Made by a program: the position numbers and the translations under genes. The notes under the pieces are model-generated. The model was not told the origin of the DNA and made no database searches. It saw only the letters and a program-made list of their open reading frames with translations. From contig OX621263.1 in NCBI GenBank assembly GCA_951640165.1, forward strand, positions 12,716,001-12,780,000: a DNA stretch of 64,000 bases. The letters are read 5' to 3'. Below, piece after piece: positions 30,966 to 40,659 of this stretch (positions are counted from its first letter, which is position 1; each line of letters opens with the position of its first letter). The stretch is from Pseudoips prasinana (Eukaryota > Arthropoda > Insecta > Lepidoptera > Nolidae).

Positions 30966-31039
30966 TAGAAAAGGAACGCTGCGTGTCTCGTCTCTACAAG
31001 ACAGGCAGCGTTTCTTCTTTTTAATAAAACCAATATGTA

Positions 31040-31290
31040 ACGTATTATAGAACATCGTCATCCAATCTCATCCCGTGGGGAAGAAGTTGTCCTGAGGGAA
31101 TATCTGCCAGAGAAGGAGCAGCACCGTCTCTCTGTGTACTATGACCGTCTTACTGCGATCGCCAACCCGTCTGCCAATTATGGCATATGCCTCCAAACAC
31201 TACTCCATTATGGAAATCTTTTGGGGAGGTCTTAGTCTTTGTCCAGCAGTGGACGTCTTTCAGCTGACATGATGATGATAATAATAATAA
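31040..31290 (+). repeat. RTE-like short tail, sister of 21120 and 54160
   Basis: AATCTCATCCCGTGGGGAAG, GGGAATATCTGCCAGAGAAGG, ACTATGACCGTCTTACTGCG, CCAACCCGTCTGCC and GTCCAGCAGTGGACGTCTTTC, then GATGATGATAATAATAA. It runs straight into an antisense SINE-B. Confidence 0.7.
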
Positions 31291-31560
31291 TGACATCCTG
31301 GGACATTATTTACACACGGCCATCTGATCCCAAACTAAGCAGAGCTTGTACTATAGCAACCAGATAACTGATATACTACATATACTACTACTTTTCTTTT
31401 GTAAATACATACTTATATAAATAAATTACACCCAGACTCAGGACAAACAGACATGTTCATGCACACAAATATCTGTTCTGGGTGGGAATCGAACCCACGA
31501 CCTCCGGCGTGAAAAGCAAGCAGCGTGGTAGGCAATACCACGCCAACAGGTGATGATGGT
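31285..31560 (-). mobile_element. SINE-B, nearly full length
   Basis: The 3' module is at 31300-31370 and the head at 31475-31560 (GGTTCGATTCCCACCCAGAAC on the minus strand). The head end has a small insertion around CAGCGTGGTAGGCAATAC. Confidence 0.85.
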
Positions 31561-32128
31561 TATGATGATGTATAGAGGATACTGAACTGAAGGTAACATA
31601 TTGTAAACTTCTTCACTAACAAGTGAAAGTAATATACACATACATATAAAACTACAAGCTAACATCCATATCTATTACGCAGCACCAGAGACAAAAAAAG
31701 TCTTCGTATTTTTTTTTGATTTTAGTTCCCAAAGTTATCTGTGCAGCATCTAATCACAGTAGCCGAGATAATAAAACGGTGTATTCTCCGAAGGCTCGGA
31801 TAATTATACTGGTGGTACGGCCTTAGGCGAAAAGACGGTGTGTTTGCCATTGGGCGAAGTTTCGACACAGATTGGCGAGTTGGGTTGACTAGTTTCGACA
31901 CAGGTTGTTAGTAAAGTTTTGTTCCTTCTAAACATTTATTCGAGTCACTTCCCTTAAGCTTAGAGCAATTTAGTTCCACTTTTATGTGGGCAATTTATTA
32001 AACCCTATCTTATAAGCGCGGTGTTTTAAGTTTGAAGCAAACATCAGTGAATGTCTGGCTTTATCGCTCTTAAAACGGGTGGATCAAGTCATATTAAAAG
32101 TTTGAGCTTTATCTAATCTTAATCTAAT

Positions 32129-32179
32129 CGCTAATCAGTGCTTATGCTAAGCTTCGATAAGCATAAGCACTGATTAGCG
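32129..32179. repeat. Perfect 20-bp hairpin
   Basis: CGCTAATCAGTGCTTATGCT and its exact complement are separated by 11 bases. It is not part of a recognised repeat. Confidence 0.93.
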
Positions 32180-32492
32180 CTAAACGGGAGCCATGTTATA
32201 ACGTTTATGAATTTTAGGTGTTTATAGAGTCAAGCTCATGACGGAGGAGGAAATCCAAAACATAACAGTCATACAATAAGTTTACAAACGTAACAGGCTA
32301 CGATATCTTCTTACCTTCATGTGATCGTATGCTTGTTTTCCGACATGGTTCTATAAAATAAAAACAATGAATCTGAAATCCGGAGGACATTAAGATAATC
32401 CATCCGATGCTCTTTTTTACTTACATCCTTTAAATCTCTCCTTCTTCTTTCTCTTAAATTTCCTCGCCTAAAAACAAAAAATCCTTCTAATT

Positions 32493-32568
32493 CACGATAC
32501 ATACGTGCAGGTAGTGGAAATCTTTTTATTCTAGCATCCGAAATATTAATACCATTACCTTACTGCCT
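32493..32568. repeat. 76-bp direct repeat, copy at 33566-33642
   Basis: ACGATACATACGTGCAGG...TATTAATACCATTACCTTACTG matches 33566-33642 with only a few differences. The flanks on both sides are unrelated. Confidence 0.85.
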
Positions 32569-32594
32569 TATTTTATCCTTATTATTGTCGGTTT

Positions 32595-32828
32595 TTATTT
32601 ATGTCGAAGAATTGCAAAGCTGAAGTGGCAGTGGGTGGGCTACATAGTTCGTAGAACCGACGACCGCTGGGGCAGAAAGGTTCTCCAGTGGCGACCACGA
32701 ACCGGAAGACACAGCGTGGGCAGAGCCCTATAAGATGGACCGAGGATTTTGTGCGGGTCTCTGGAAACCGATGGATGCGAATAGCACAAGGTAATTGGGG
32801 AGATCTTTGACTAATATGATGATGATGT
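32595..32828 (+). pseudogene. RTE-like LINE C-terminus and 3' end
   Basis: AAGAATTGCAAAGCTGAAGTGGC encodes the RIAKLKW-type motif, followed by GACGACCGCTGGGGCAGAAAGG, CACAGCGTGGGCAG and ATATGATGATGATG. Stops and a deletion remove the GGCCTTTGTCCAGCAG part. Confidence 0.78.
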
Positions 32829-34720
32829 ATTCATATTCTTTGTAGGCATAAATACGCGTTAATATGTTATTAGTGTGTACTCGTAGTTATGTAATAGAAT
32901 AAATATCCTAAGTTCCTTTTCTAGTTAGTTTTTCTTCTTCATAACAAAAAATACGGACCAAATAAAAACAATCAATTTTTCAAATGGCAATGCGGCCAGC
33001 CTTCTGGGCACTTTTCCCATAAACGATGCGGAAGGATAATTGGACGCCTTTTATGGTAAATAGTGTATCTGTAGTTTATCTAATTTTTAGCTTATAATTT
33101 CATTTTATTTAATTTAATTATTTACTATTGAACAAATATATATTTTTCAAATAAGTCGTAACTTCGTGTCGGTCCCATTGGAGAACGCCTCCTCTCCCTA
33201 ACTCCTGGATTTACATGGAAGACAACACCCACGCTCCATCGCTAAATATACTTTAATAACCATACCTTTGTTTACAATAATGATTCTCTGTTTACAGCTC
33301 GATTGTACTTAATGCTAACTCGAAGTACTACTCGTAAAACTCGTAAGCCATTTTTATTTCTCGAAATGATTGCGTAGACTCGGCGGCTTATATCTAAGCA
33401 GTGTTTTGAGTTGTTAAAGGTTTTATTGACGATAAACTCAATTTCTAAAAGCGACTTAAATATTAGGTGTATTTTTGAACCTACAATATTATTTTATATG
33501 TGGTGCCAACGCAAAGTGAGCAGATTTAAAGTATTTTAAAACGATGTCGGAATTATGTTTTCCCGACGATACATACGTACAGGTAGTGGAATTCTTTTAA
33601 TTCTAGCATCCGAAATATTAATACCATTACCTTACTGCCTGTCTAATAGACTGCCTGACAGTGGTATAATAGTTACCACCTCATTTTGGACCCTATTCAG
33701 TTCTAATAAGAGCTAAAACCAATGAAATATGAACATACACTATACCCGATTAAGGGTTAATATTCGGTCAAAAGTAAAGTCGTCTGATGATGGTTTAATA
33801 CATGAGTTAGGAGCCGTCAACGTGACCGAAATCGGTCTGGAGAGATCATAATCAGCATCACATACATACATACATTGACTCCCAGAGGCAGTCAGAGACA
33901 ACAGATTTCCATTTGTCTTTGCAAAGTGAACAGATTTTTATTTATTATAAAACGACGTCGGAATCAGGAAAAAGTAAGAATTCTTAAATAGTTTAATAGT
34001 CGGTTAAAAGTAAAGTTGTTTTTCAGAGGTCCTTTGGGTCACTTGTCCTTTGGTGTTCAGACCTCGAATCTGGTCGGTTATTGACGGGGGCATTGTTTTT
34101 AGCTACATTTTGTACATTTTTTATTGATAATTACTGTATTTATACACAAAATTAGATATTAAAGTAAAATCTCATTCCAAATTTTCTGCTTTTGGGAACG
34201 TTACCAAAATACTAGCAGCATCGGCACGTTGTATGGAATGCTCATATGACATTTCGGGAACGTGTTAGCCAACAAGGCATGCAGGTATCTCTTTATGTAT
34301 ATCTTTGGCCCCACGGCCACACCGATTGATTCGTCCCACCATTTTGCAGCGCTGTGAAAACTTTTCTATGTTGTTTGGGAAGCCATCAATTCCTTTCTTT
34401 TACCTCTTCAAACTTTTATCTAAATTTTTTTAACTTAATCTTCTGCACCTTGTAGAAATCTTCCTTGTTTTCCACTCCATTCTGAAACAATATAGAGAAT
34501 AAAATAGTGTTTATGTAATGCGTGCTTTTACGTTTAATGGTAATAACTAATCTGACACTAGTTTAATATGAGTAAGTAAGTGCTTTGTAAAACAAAGAAA
34601 ACCTAAAACTAGTTCAGTCAAAAATACACCGCACTAGGGAAATGAATCCCTGTGTTGCGGGGTACTCCAAAACATTATTGACGCATTCAAAGTGCATCCA
34701 GACTCAGAACAACTAATTGT
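32829..34720. other. Anonymous region with diffuse repeat traces
   Basis: No gene seen. 33508-33556 and 33918-33966 share AAGTGARCAGATTT and AAAACGAYGTCGGAAT. 33856-33920 is a short relative of the 1878-2060 repeat. The rest is anonymous. Confidence 0.45.
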
Positions 34721-34724
34721 GTTC

Positions 34725-34995
34725 GCAGCCAGCGGCTTTCAGCGACCCTGATAAGATCATCGGTCCATCTTATGGGGGGCCTGCCCATGCTGCGTCTTTG
34801 TTAGTGGTCGCCAGCTGAGAACCTTTGCTTTGTCGATTACTTTGGTTCGCCTGCGGATCACAACATTTAATCTCTTAGGGACATTCCAATCATAGTCCTC
34901 TCCATTGCTCTTTCGGTGACCCTGAACCGTCTGATAAGGTCGATAGTGTGCGAACACGTCTCTGTGCCTTAAGTCATCAGCAACATACACTGGTC
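34725..34995 (-). pseudogene. RTE-like LINE C-terminus, antisense
   Basis: Minus-strand text includes the ...LMRPYQTVQGH / KAMERTM-type block (TCACCGAAAGAGCAATGG), RRRTKVIDKAK and a GGGCAGGCCCCCCATAAGATGG block, in the same order as 48758-49240. Frameshifted. Confidence 0.75.
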
Positions 34996-35369
34996 GAAGT
35001 CTTTCGACTTAAGACACTGCGGCAATTGGGACGAGAACATACTCATATCTAATATGCTCATCTATCGAAGTAAGATTTGTTCTGGTTGGGGTCGATCACC
35101 TTCTAGGACAAACCTCTAGCTCTGGCTCTGGCTGAATCTCATCCCAGCGCCACCTTCCGGGTCCAATTGTAAATCTAAATCAGTGAGGGATCCAATCAAA
35201 TGACCAAAAAATTTCATGAAAATCAGCAAAATATATAAATAAAAATAAAATATCTGTTAAATAAATAGGGGTTGGTAGTAGAAGGGTGAAAATCAGAGTA
35301 AAATAAAAAAAAAATTACTAAATATAATAAATATATTTAGAGGTGGGATTTTGATAATTAAACCTAAAC

Positions 35370-35590
35370 ATAGTCTCTTTGACAACAACTTAATACAAGG
35401 TATCTAAAGATCATTACTATTATAAAATAAATTTTATAAATATTTTAACAATCTGTGTACCTAAATATCTATAAGTAAATAGAAATAATTATGTATACTT
35501 AACTATATTACTACAAACATGTTCTGACTATTTACAAGCGCTTTTTTAAAGTCTACGTGAATAAAAACCATTTTTATTTTATTTTATTTT
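35370..35590 (+). repeat. Repeat J copy
   Basis: TTTGACAACAACTTAATACAAGG..., AATCTGTGTACCTAAATATC, ACAAACATGTTCTGACTATT and AAGTCTACGTGAATAAAAACC. An intact-order copy against which the LINE-split copy can be read. Confidence 0.7.
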
Positions 35591-36394
35591 ACCCTTATCA
35601 TTTAGGGGAATGAAAAATAGATGATAGCCGGTTCCCAGACCTACATGATATGGACGTAACATTTCATATAAATCGGTACAGCCGTTACGGAGGGGTTTGG
35701 TAACAAACACCGCGATATTTGAATTTAAACTCGTATAGGACCATATTATTTATTTTATTTATTTATTTAAGCCTTATTTATTCCTTAATAAAAATACATC
35801 ACAATATAATTTATATGCCTACAATTTCATTTAAAATATTTAAGTTACTTAATTGTACAATTTAATTTGTTTTATTTTCATTTAATATATTATACTATAT
35901 TATAAAATTTATAATTGATTAGCTTTGATATAATTTTTAATTTGTTAATTTATTTTACATATAAATTAAAGATACGATTTTTATATATTATTTAATACAT
36001 TATTATAGATTACTTATAAATTATTTTTCACATTATACCATATTAGCCGCGGTTAAACGTACTACCCTTAAACAACAAGGCATTGTACCGTGTCAGGGAG
36101 GGTGTTCCTTTGACATAATTTATTATATGTCACATTCTAAGTAATTTCAAATCAAATATGGTGGCCGCTCCTTAAAGGCTGTAATTAAGGGTTGGTACTG
36201 ACAGTCCCTTCAATGACAATGTAAATTATATGTATGGGGTGGATTAAAATCCCCACCTGTGTGAATATTTATATACACATAGGTATTATTCGACTGCGTT
36301 GGTCTTGCGGTAACGTTTCAACTGCAATAATAAAATAAATATGAATAAAAATAAAATAAATATCTTGGGACAACTATACTAACACAGTGGTTGG
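35591..36394. other. AT-rich stretch without recognisable gene
   Basis: 35620-35735 holds a block (TTCATATAAATCGGTACAGCCG) resembling Helitron-type interiors. The remainder is anonymous AT-rich DNA. Confidence 0.4.
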
Positions 36395-36627
36395 TAGGTG
36401 CTTGACAATAACTTAATACTACTTACTTAATTTAATTGGCTTTGGTTTTATAATTAGTTTTGGGTTAAGTGCATGTATAGAAGTACAGTGTAGTAGTGCT
36501 TTTTTTTTAATTTATATAATTTTGTATGCCTAACAGGCAGAACATGGATGTACTTTATGTTATTATCAATATCACCTGTATTTATAACCTATGTTCACAA
36601 AATAAATTTGATTTGATTTGATTTGAT
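36395..36627 (+). repeat. LINE 3' tail with (TTTGA)n end
   Basis: TTTTGTATGCCTAACAGGCAG, TATGTTCACAAAATAAATTTGA and four TTTGA-type repeats. A TGCCxAAxxGGC hairpin just before a short repeat tail is common in LINE 3' ends. The repeat tail runs into repeat F. Confidence 0.6.
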
Positions 36628-36872
36628 TATCGTATGGGCAGTGGTAGCCCTGGTGACAGAGTTGTTCAAGTCGCCAAGCAGGCCTCTGACTTGGCTTAAC
36701 GACTGTTGCCTAATGGCTACAACCGGGACGTACTTAACGTACCCTCCGTAGCACGGAGACGCTCAGAAATTAAACTACTTTGGCGGTCACCCATTTATGG
36801 ACTCACCGTGAGTCTAGTAGCTTAACCTCGCTGATCACTTACGGACCAGTGAGAGCATCCAGCTATGAGCGC
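36626..36872 (+). repeat. Repeat F, copy 3
   Basis: TATCGTATGGGCAGTGGTAGCCC through CTTACGGACCAGTGAGAGCATC. It matches 18355-18620 throughout. Confidence 0.7.
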
Positions 36873-36879
36873 CTCAATT

Positions 36880-37045
36880 TAATATAAGCTAGCTAGATAT
36901 CATTGCTATTATAACATACATTTTATTGTAAATGTTTTCATACAATCCGCGTTCCTAAATATCTGCATATTATATGAACCTAGAAATTATTATAAATAAA
37001 TTAATTATATATTAAGTACTACAAACATGTTCTGACTATTTAGTT
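36880..37045 (+). repeat. Repeat J copy, truncated
   Basis: ATATAAGCTAGCTAGATATCATT, CAATCCGCGTTCCTAAATATC, ACAAACATGTTCTGACTATTTA. The GCGCTTTTTTAAAGTC end is lost. Confidence 0.65.
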
Positions 37046-37059
37046 TTTTATTTATTTAC

Positions 37060-37308
37060 TTGCCCTTCACGCCACTGGTCGTGGGTTCGATTCCCACCCA
37101 GGACTGATATTTATATGCATGAACATGTATACGCTGTACACTGTATGTGTACACTGTTTGTCCTGTGTCTGGATGTAAGTATCTAGATAAGTATGTATTT
37201 ACAAAAGAAAGGTAATATATGTATTATATCAGTTATCTGATTTCCATAGTACAGGCTCGGCTTAGTTTGGGATCAGATGGCCGTGTGTGATTAATGTCCC
37301 AGAATATT
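37060..37308 (+). mobile_element. SINE-B copy hosting the LINE insertion
   Basis: B box GGTTCGATTCCCACCCAGGA, a local TGTACACTGTATGTGTACACTG insertion, then AAGTATGTATTTACAAAAGAAAGG and the 3' module ending GTCCCAGAATATT. The end is nearly identical to 40319-40450. Confidence 0.85.
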
Positions 37309-38634
37309 TTACTTCGACTTCCGAAAAGCTTTCGACGCCGTAAATAATGACGTCCTGTTGTCGAAGCTAGCTGTACTAGGTTTCACGTCAAACTTACTTA
37401 AATTCTTCGCGAGTTATCTAGGCGAACGCCGACAGTACGTAGACTATGCAGGGTACGAATCGCTGCCATATTTTACCTTTTCTGGGATCAGTCAGGGCTC
37501 GAACCTTGGGCCATTGGAATTCATTTTAATGATAAATGACCTATCAACAGTCGTACAGCATGCTCAATGTCTCCTTTTCGCAGATGACCATAAGGTATAT
37601 CTGTCGATATCAGACGCTTCGGACGCAGAACGATTGCAAAGAGATGTCGACCGGATAGTGCAGTGGAGCAATGACAACAAACTTTATTTTAATGTAAATA
37701 AATGTGGAATAATGAGCTATACTCGCACTAGGGTTCCACTGCATTATAACTATGAAATGGATGGCATATTGATTCCTCGGTTTAGTGATATCAAAGACTT
37801 GGGCGTCGAAATGGTATCTGAGCTTACGTTCCGTAAGCACAATACAATACAATACAATACTCTTTATTGTACACCAATTAAATAACAAAATAGAACATGA
37901 ATAGTAGTATGATAATGTACATTGTGAATAGTTGCAAGAAATCATTTCGAAATTTAGGATTTATATTGAGAAATTGTAAGGACTTCAATAACATGTTAAG
38001 TGTTAAGGTTTTATACAACGCACTCGTTAGAAGTCACCTTGAGTCGACAGCTATGATTTGGAATCCCCATGAGGTTAAATATAGCCTCATGGTGGAGAAA
38101 ATTCAAAACAAATTTACTCGATTTTTATGCCTCAAGGAATATGGCGTGTACCCCCTGTACCCGCTAATGTACCCAAGTTTGTTTGTGCTCGGAATGGTCG
38201 GGTACGTGCGCCTGAGCGTGCGGCGCGACCTCTCGCTGGTGATGTACGTGTGGCGTGTGCTGCGCGGACAGATACACCACCCAGCCGTGCTGGAGGAGTT
38301 GCGCCTGTGCGCCCCTACTGATTACGTGGGTAAACGCCGCGGCCCTTCGACACTCTGCCCACCAGTTCCGAGGACGAACCTACTTATATTTGCCCCAGTG
38401 TCGCGCGCCATACGTCTCATTAATATAATAGCTATGGAAGTAGATATATATAACTGTAGCCAGCCGAAATTTGCAGAAGTTGCACAAAGTTGCATTGTAA
38501 ACAGTGCCATATAGTGGTCTAATACTATTAAGATTTAATTATTATGTTTCATATCTCTATGTTGTTATAGCTTACAATATCGTTTTGGAATTTTCTGTAA
38601 AGTTGTTGTAAATGTGTTGAATAATAAATAAATA
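37309..38634 (+). pseudogene. Jockey/CR1-like LINE, reverse transcriptase C-terminal half
   Basis: 5'-truncated non-LTR element. The frame opens YFDFRKAFDAVNNDVLLSKL, with the catalytic Asp in FDFRKAFD. It continues through FSGISQGSNLGPLEF (Pro replaced by Ser in the usual PQG) and the LLFADDHKVY box. At 37841-37911 a 71-bp antisense LINE tail shifts the frame. The protein resumes with YIVNSCKKSFRNLGFILRN and runs to a stop at 38514, with a VLYNALVRSHLES..IWNP motif typical of the domain after the polymerase. The 3' end is an AATA-rich tail. AATATT flanks the insertion at 37303-37308 and 38635-38640. Confidence 0.87.
37841..37911 (-). mobile_element. 71-bp antisense LINE tail inside the reverse transcriptase
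   Basis: The minus strand reads GGTGTACAATAAAGAGTATTG followed by (TATTG)n, the same 3' end as 9355-9897. It is a minimal 5'-truncated insertion that disrupts the host LINE frame. Confidence 0.8.
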
Positions 38635-38640
38635 AATATT

Positions 38641-38842
38641 ACTCTACCAAAAAAAAGGTTAAACATTACTTAATCAATCGTTAAATAGGCTTCCATGAGC
38701 ACATGTGACGTCATAAATGATCCGGAATCGATTTTCAACGTGGAAGCCGATTTAATGATTGATTAAGTAATTTTTAACCTTTATTTATTTGAACGTCGAA
38801 CATTATCTCGATGTTCGGCGACTTAGCCGGTAGCCCCCCTCA
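38641..38842. mobile_element. MITE-B, copy 4
   Basis: Starts within the left arm after ACTCTACCAAAAAAAAGG. The centre is CACATGTGACGTCATAAATGA (TGACGTCA at 38706-38713). Right end GTTCGGCGACTTAGCCGGTAG. The TACCAAAAAAAAGG start is shared with 40451-40657. Confidence 0.85.
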
Positions 38843-39069
38843 TAAACATACCTAAGTACTTACACATTTCTAAAATTACTCGGGTTGCTGGGTACTTTAT
38901 AGCCACGTAGTTAGTTCTTTTGACACAGAAGGTGTTCGTTAAAAAGGTTAGACTTTGATAAAACATTTGGATGTTCCTGCTTGGACCCTGTGGGTTAATC
39001 ATGACTTCTCCCTGTGCTTCGAAGAGGACGTCTGACGGAGAATGTTTTGACTAAATAGTCAAAATACGT

Positions 39070-39300
39070 AAAATAAAAAAGGTTTTTATTCACGTAGACT
39101 TTAAAAAGCGCTTGTAAATATTCAAAAACATGTTGTGACTATTTACAAGCGCTTTTTCTAGTCTTTTCAAGTCTTGTTGTAATATATAATTAATTAATCA
39201 ATCTATAATTATGTGTAAGTACATATATATATCCAGGTACACGGAATGTATGAAAAAAATTACAATAAGATTATTTTGTTATTGATATTGAGCCAGCTTA
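39070..39300 (-). repeat. Repeat J copy, antisense, with a local inverted duplication
   Basis: TTCACGTAGACTTTAAAAAGCGC on the plus strand is the complement of the repeat J end. AAAAAGCGCTTGTAAATA recurs inverted at about 39138-39156 (TATTTACAAGCGCTTTTT), so the 3' end is present in both orientations. Confidence 0.65.
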
Positions 39301-39364
39301 TATGAAGTTATTTAAATGAAAATAGGTATCTTTTCAATTTTATTAAAAGACAACGATCACATAT

Positions 39365-39505
39365 GTACAGACGCTAGCACATCCAGCTACCCCAATCTAT
39401 CAAATTTCTTTTATAGATTTTCAACTTTATCACCGAAGCATAAGGTTCACTTTCAATTGGGGAAATTTGACAGGTTGGGGTAGCTTGATGTGCTGGCGTC
39501 TGTAC
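39365..39505. mobile_element. MITE-A, copy 5
   Basis: GTACAGACGCTAGCACATCC to GATGTGCTGGCGTCTGTAC, almost complete palindrome. It ends five bases before the foldback element at 39511. Confidence 0.9.
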
Positions 39506-39510
39506 TAATA

Positions 39511-40083
39511 CTGTAACGACTGTTATGCATTAGAACGGCATAGCTTCTTACTTCGAGAATTTACCAGTTTAACCTACATGCATTTTATAATAATAATTGT
39601 CTCGTTAGAGAGAAAGAAAGAAAGAAAAACCTTAATTCATAAATAAACAAGGGAAGTTACGTGTTTGATTCACATAGATCCATTAAGTGCCTATATTAAC
39701 AGGCACTCTTAATGGACATATGTACAGACGCCAGCACATCCAGCTACCCCAATCTGTCAAATTTCTTTTATAGATTCTCAACTTTATCACATAAGCATAA
39801 GGATCACTTTCTATTGGGGAGATTTGACAGATTGGGGTAGCTTGATGTGCTGGCGTCTGTGCATAATATGTCTATTAAGAATCTCTGTAAATATAGGCAC
39901 TCTTAATGGATCTATGTGGATAACACACATCATTTCTCTTGTTTATTTATGAATAAAGGTTTTTCTTTCCCTCTAACGAGGCAGTTATTATTATATAATG
40001 CATGTAGATTACTGAAGACTGGTAAATTCTCGAAGTAAGAAGCTATGCCGTTATGCCGTTCTAATGCATAACAGTCGTTACAG
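39511..40083. mobile_element. 573-bp foldback element with MITE-A at its centre
   Basis: Left end CTGTAACGACTGTTATGCAT and right end ATGCATAACAGTCGTTACAG, both flanked by TA. The arms (39511-39720 and 39870-40083) stay complementary over about 200 bp, including AGCTTCTTACTTCGAGAATTT and ATAAATAAACAAG, with some indels (a GCCGTTAT duplication on the right). No coding capacity. TA flanks suggest a Tc1/mariner-type mover, which is inference. Confidence 0.85.
39722..39863. mobile_element. MITE-A, copy 6, inside the foldback
   Basis: GTACAGACGCCAGCACATCC to GATGTGCTGGCGTCTGTGC. Very close to copy 5, 215 bp away. It occupies the loop between the foldback arms. Confidence 0.88.
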
Positions 40084-40222
40084 TATTCAAATGAGTGGAA
40101 CGTTTTAACGTCCCAGTAAGATCATTTATTATGTTACCATTTCTGAAGACAAATTGGTATATAAACAAGAAATATAGTACATTATAGTGAATATAGTACC
40201 CGTAGGAATAATAAATAATGTC

Positions 40223-40318
40223 CTACTGGGGCTCTACCGGCTAAATCTCCGAACATCGATTTCTTAAATGGCATTCAAATAAATAAAGGTTAAAAATGAC
40301 TTAATCTTAATGTTAAAA
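40223..40318. mobile_element. MITE-B, left-half fragment
   Basis: GGGGCTCTACCGGCTAAATC to GACTTAATC, then the arm breaks off. No central site and no right half directly after it. SINE-B sequence follows at 40319. Confidence 0.75.
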
Positions 40319-40450
40319 ATAAGTATGTATTTACAAAAGAAAGGTAATATATGTATTATATCAGTTATCTGATTTCCATAGTACAAGCTCGGCTTAGTTT
40401 GGGATCAGATGGCCGTGTGTGATTAATGTCCCAGAATATTATTATTATTA
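40319..40450 (+). mobile_element. SINE-B 3' fragment, twin of 37190-37308
   Basis: AAGTATGTATTTACAAAAGAAAGG through GTCCCAGAATATTATTATTA. It shares the diagnostic CTCGGCTTAG, GATTAATGTCCCAGAATATT variants with 37060-37308 and lacks the LINE. Confidence 0.82.
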
Positions 40451-40657
40451 CCCTACCAAAAAAAAGGCTAAATGTAAAAAAATACTTAATCAATCGTTAA
40501 ATCGGTTTCCATGAGCACATGTGACGTCATAAATGGTCCGGAATCGATTGTCAACGTTGAAGCAGATTTAACGATTGATTAAGTCATTTTAACGTTTATT
40601 TATTTGAACGCCATTTAATAAATCGATGTTCGGCGACTTAGCCGGTAGAGCCCCTGG
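40451..40657. mobile_element. MITE-B, copy 5
   Basis: TACCAAAAAAAAGGCTAAATG start, central CACATGTGACGTCATAAATGG (TGACGTCA at 40522-40529), right end CTTAGCCGGTAGAGCCCC. Confidence 0.87.
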
Positions 40658-40659
40658 CC

